From Glandiceps talaboti (lineage: Eukaryota > Hemichordata > Enteropneusta > Spengelidae), in the NCBI RefSeq assembly GCF_964340395.1, contig NC_135551.1, forward strand, positions 16,157,003-16,221,002: a stretch of DNA of 64,000 nucleotides, given 5' to 3'. Of the stretch, positions 63,201-64,000 are shown one piece after another (position 1 is the first letter of the stretch; every line of letters begins with the position of its first letter). The notes beneath the pieces are model-generated. The model saw only the letters and a list, made by a program, of their open reading frames with translations, did not search any database and was not told where the DNA came from. Both the position numbers and the translations under genes were made by a program.

Positions 63201-64000
63201 ATTTACCCTCGTTATTGCCAGTTCTTCCTGTATGTGTGAATGATGAATTTGATTTTTTGGATTTGACATTGAAACTGCTTTCTTGCTGTTTCTTCATACC
63301 TAACAAAAGAGCATCTTCCATCATCTTTCTCGTTTCTCCGAGTGAACGTTCACCGTTGTATTCATCTGTCGTCGATTCTTCGTCGAAATAAATAACAATG
63401 TTGGTCTCAATATTTCAAAAGTGTTAGTTTTTAAATCGATTATTCAATACACGCATATATTTAATGAGACATAACATGATCCATTGCCATTATCAATGCA
63501 CATATGGCACAATTACTCCGAAAGAGGGATATGCCAAATCTGAATCAGCTAATGGGGAACAATTAGCAAACATTAATTATTAGTAATGTAGTTTATTTTT
63601 TGACATAAAACAGGAAAACCTTTGATTACTCCAAAATTAACATAATACCGATATCAAAAGATTATGAATGTACACTTCAGAATAGCATCATTACATCATT
63701 TGGTCTCTTTGATATCAGTCTTTCACGCCAGTAATCAATTGATACAAGTCGCATGATGACGTAATACGATGCAATAAGAATTCTTTTTCGGTTTGTGAAA
63801 GTGCAAGACCGATTGATCGACATTTTCTATGCCTGCCTTGTTCCTAACTTTTAATATATACTATGACTAATATAACTACAATTACATTTATTTACTTGAA
63901 CTGATAATACCTTCAAGCAAGAAGCATACCTTTTATAAGCCATTCCGTTATGTCAATTTCATAAACATCAGCTCCATCTGTACTGAAATGTTCACTCTTA
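53926..64000 (-). CDS. Roco-family GTPase with C-terminal death-effector domain (ROC-COR-DED), 5' partial
   Basis: Exons (minus order): 64000-63930 (partial), 63377-63207, 62759-62443, 61846-61726, 60653-60463, 59551-58309, 57600-57576, 54211-53926. All junctions are GT-AG with matching phases (1, 1, 0, 1, 0, 1, 2), giving 807 visible residues and a TAA stop. The ROC domain spans residues 1-~300: HFSTDGADVYEI is the switch-I region, WDSVGQ (D174-Q178) is G3, and VGTKKDQ (TKKD 267-270) is G4. The P-loop must lie beyond the right edge. COR spans ~310-710, with VKWIRLELTLRR, VILDVGWLVNLF, FPEGLFYRLVVRC and a Cys/His-rich CPCKHH segment. The DED is ~722-800: SLLYVKLEDNL, RELVRDHHIPRRDLEEL, FLEKLLKQIGRRQLI. 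Roco proteins are GTP-regulated dimers; DAPK1 has ROC-COR-death domain. A DED suggests signalling to FADD or caspase-type partners, which is inference. Confidence 0.88.
54301..57392 (-). mobile_element. 5'-truncated non-LTR retrotransposon in the last coding intron of the Roco-DED gene
   Basis: Same orientation as the host gene. It begins near 57392 within the end of the endonuclease domain and ends at a 3' tail of repeated TATAC pentanucleotides at 54301-54330, after a 3' untranslated region of about 170 bp. 5' truncation and a short tandem tail are usual for target-primed insertion. The clade is not assignable by eye; it is clearly different from the L2 element at 0.6-4 kb. Confidence 0.88.
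54501..57392 (-). pseudogene. Truncated retrotransposon ORF (endonuclease end plus reverse transcriptase) with two in-frame TAG stops
   Basis: One continuous frame, interrupted only by TAG at 56745-56747 and TAG at 55569-55571, ending at TGA 54501-54503. The endonuclease end shows STRGSAVVDYI and a PDHS motif. The reverse transcriptase follows: NYRGISLQSVIAKLYS, EQNGFRKGRSCEDHIF, TFIDLKKAFDFVHSRAL, RVRQGDNLSPTLFAFFINDL and YADD. After it come YKYLGVVLN and a C-terminal zinc-knuckle-like CELC...HFLFHC. With no frameshifts and only two nonsense changes, it is a fairly young but dead copy. Confidence 0.88.
57576..57600 (-). CDS. Roco-DED gene, 25-nt microexon
   Basis: Between a TTGGTTTCAG acceptor and a CAG|GTGAGT-type donor. 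It encodes about eight residues (VIEHTSD core) and uniquely restores the frame between the COR and DED exons: 25 is not a multiple of three, and skipping it gives a stop six codons into the DED exon. Confidence 0.65.
58309..59551 (-). CDS. Roco-DED gene, COR exon
   Basis: A single 1243-nt exon covering the end of ROC and essentially all of COR. Acceptor CTGACAG, donor GTAAGA, phase 1 at the end. Confidence 0.93.
60463..60653 (-). CDS. Roco-DED gene, ROC exon with G4 motif
   Basis: 191 nt encoding DFLSFWMNSIHAHARPDG, a Ser/Thr/Gln-rich linker, then PIIIVGTKKDQL (G4 TKxD). Acceptor CTGTAG, donor GTAATT. Confidence 0.88.
61640..61693. other. 16-bp perfect inverted repeat next to a splice donor
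   Basis: CACAGACAAGTAACAC (61640-61655) and its exact reverse complement (61678-61693) form a stem with a 22-nt loop. The loop carries a further partial copy of the arm. It lies 32 nt into the intron downstream of the donor at 61726. Confidence 0.6.
61726..61846 (-). CDS. Roco-DED gene, ROC exon
   Basis: 121 nt encoding VFLANRVIYILVTDLTKALD, the strand-helix after G3 in ROC domains. Phase 0 start, phase 1 end at a GTACCA donor. Confidence 0.85.
62443..62759 (-). CDS. Roco-DED gene, ROC-insert exon b with G3 motif
   Basis: 317 nt. Starts ELTTDTIRGESS and ends with DLYFSLWDSVGQILYYTTYQ, carrying the G3 DxxGQ motif. Acceptor GTAAG, donor GTAAAT, phase 0 at the end. Confidence 0.85.
63207..63377 (-). 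CDS. Roco-DED gene, ROC-insert exon a
   Basis: 171 nt, phase 1 at both ends, acceptor GAAG. A Ser/Lys-rich insert starting ESTTDEYNGERS. The start resembles the next exon, suggesting exon duplication. Confidence 0.7.
63930..64000 (-). CDS. Roco-DED gene, partial exon at window edge
   Basis: 71 nt visible: the ROC switch-I region with STDGADVYEIDITEWLIK. Donor GTATGC, phase 1. The upstream P-loop exon is outside the window. Confidence 0.8.

Overview
This is a eukaryotic nuclear window from an invertebrate animal, probably marine. The evidence is split genes with GT-AG introns, a metazoan mitochondrial ribosomal protein gene, death-effector (DED) and ROC-COR (Roco) domains, two non-LTR retrotransposons, a Penelope-like remnant, MITEs and a great deal of micro- and minisatellite DNA. 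The sequence is AT-rich. I cannot place the phylum; a lophotrochozoan or an invertebrate deuterostome would both fit. Nothing is prokaryotic.

Layout, left to right. 0.6-4.0 kb: an L2/CR1-type LINE with an apparently intact endonuclease-reverse transcriptase ORF (+). 6.3-6.8 kb: a decayed Penelope-like GIY-YIG endonuclease remnant between inverted arms. 7.8-8.3 kb: a 68-bp tandem repeat. 8.4-9.8 kb: the first two coding exons of a gene encoding an N-terminal DED (-), with CRE and NRF1-like sites upstream. 11.6-12.1 kb: a 25-bp minisatellite. 12.4-22.1 kb: an older diverged copy and then a tandem array of 0.4-1.7-kb units. 22-29 kb: no recognisable gene. 29.4-31.1 kb: very long microsatellites. 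32.9-34.2 kb: two weak candidate exons (+). 37.4-45.1 kb: a complete seven-exon MRPS15 gene (-), whose introns hold MITEs and tandem repeats. 45.9-53.9 kb: repeats, diverged duplications and a perfect 51-bp-arm hairpin. 53.9-64.0 kb: eight exons of a Roco gene (-) running off the right edge; its protein ends in ROC, then COR, then a DED. A 5'-truncated non-LTR retrotransposon sits in its last coding intron.

Functionally, MRPS15 is a housekeeping mitochondrial small-subunit ribosomal gene. It lies between two DED-containing genes on the same strand. The Roco-DED protein resembles DAPK1-type architecture (ROC-COR-death domain) but carries a DED instead. That would join a GTPase/dimerisation module to a domain that recruits FADD or caspase-8-type partners. 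A 25-nt microexon lies between the COR and DED exons. Skipping it would shift the frame and remove the DED, which makes it the most interesting testable feature here.
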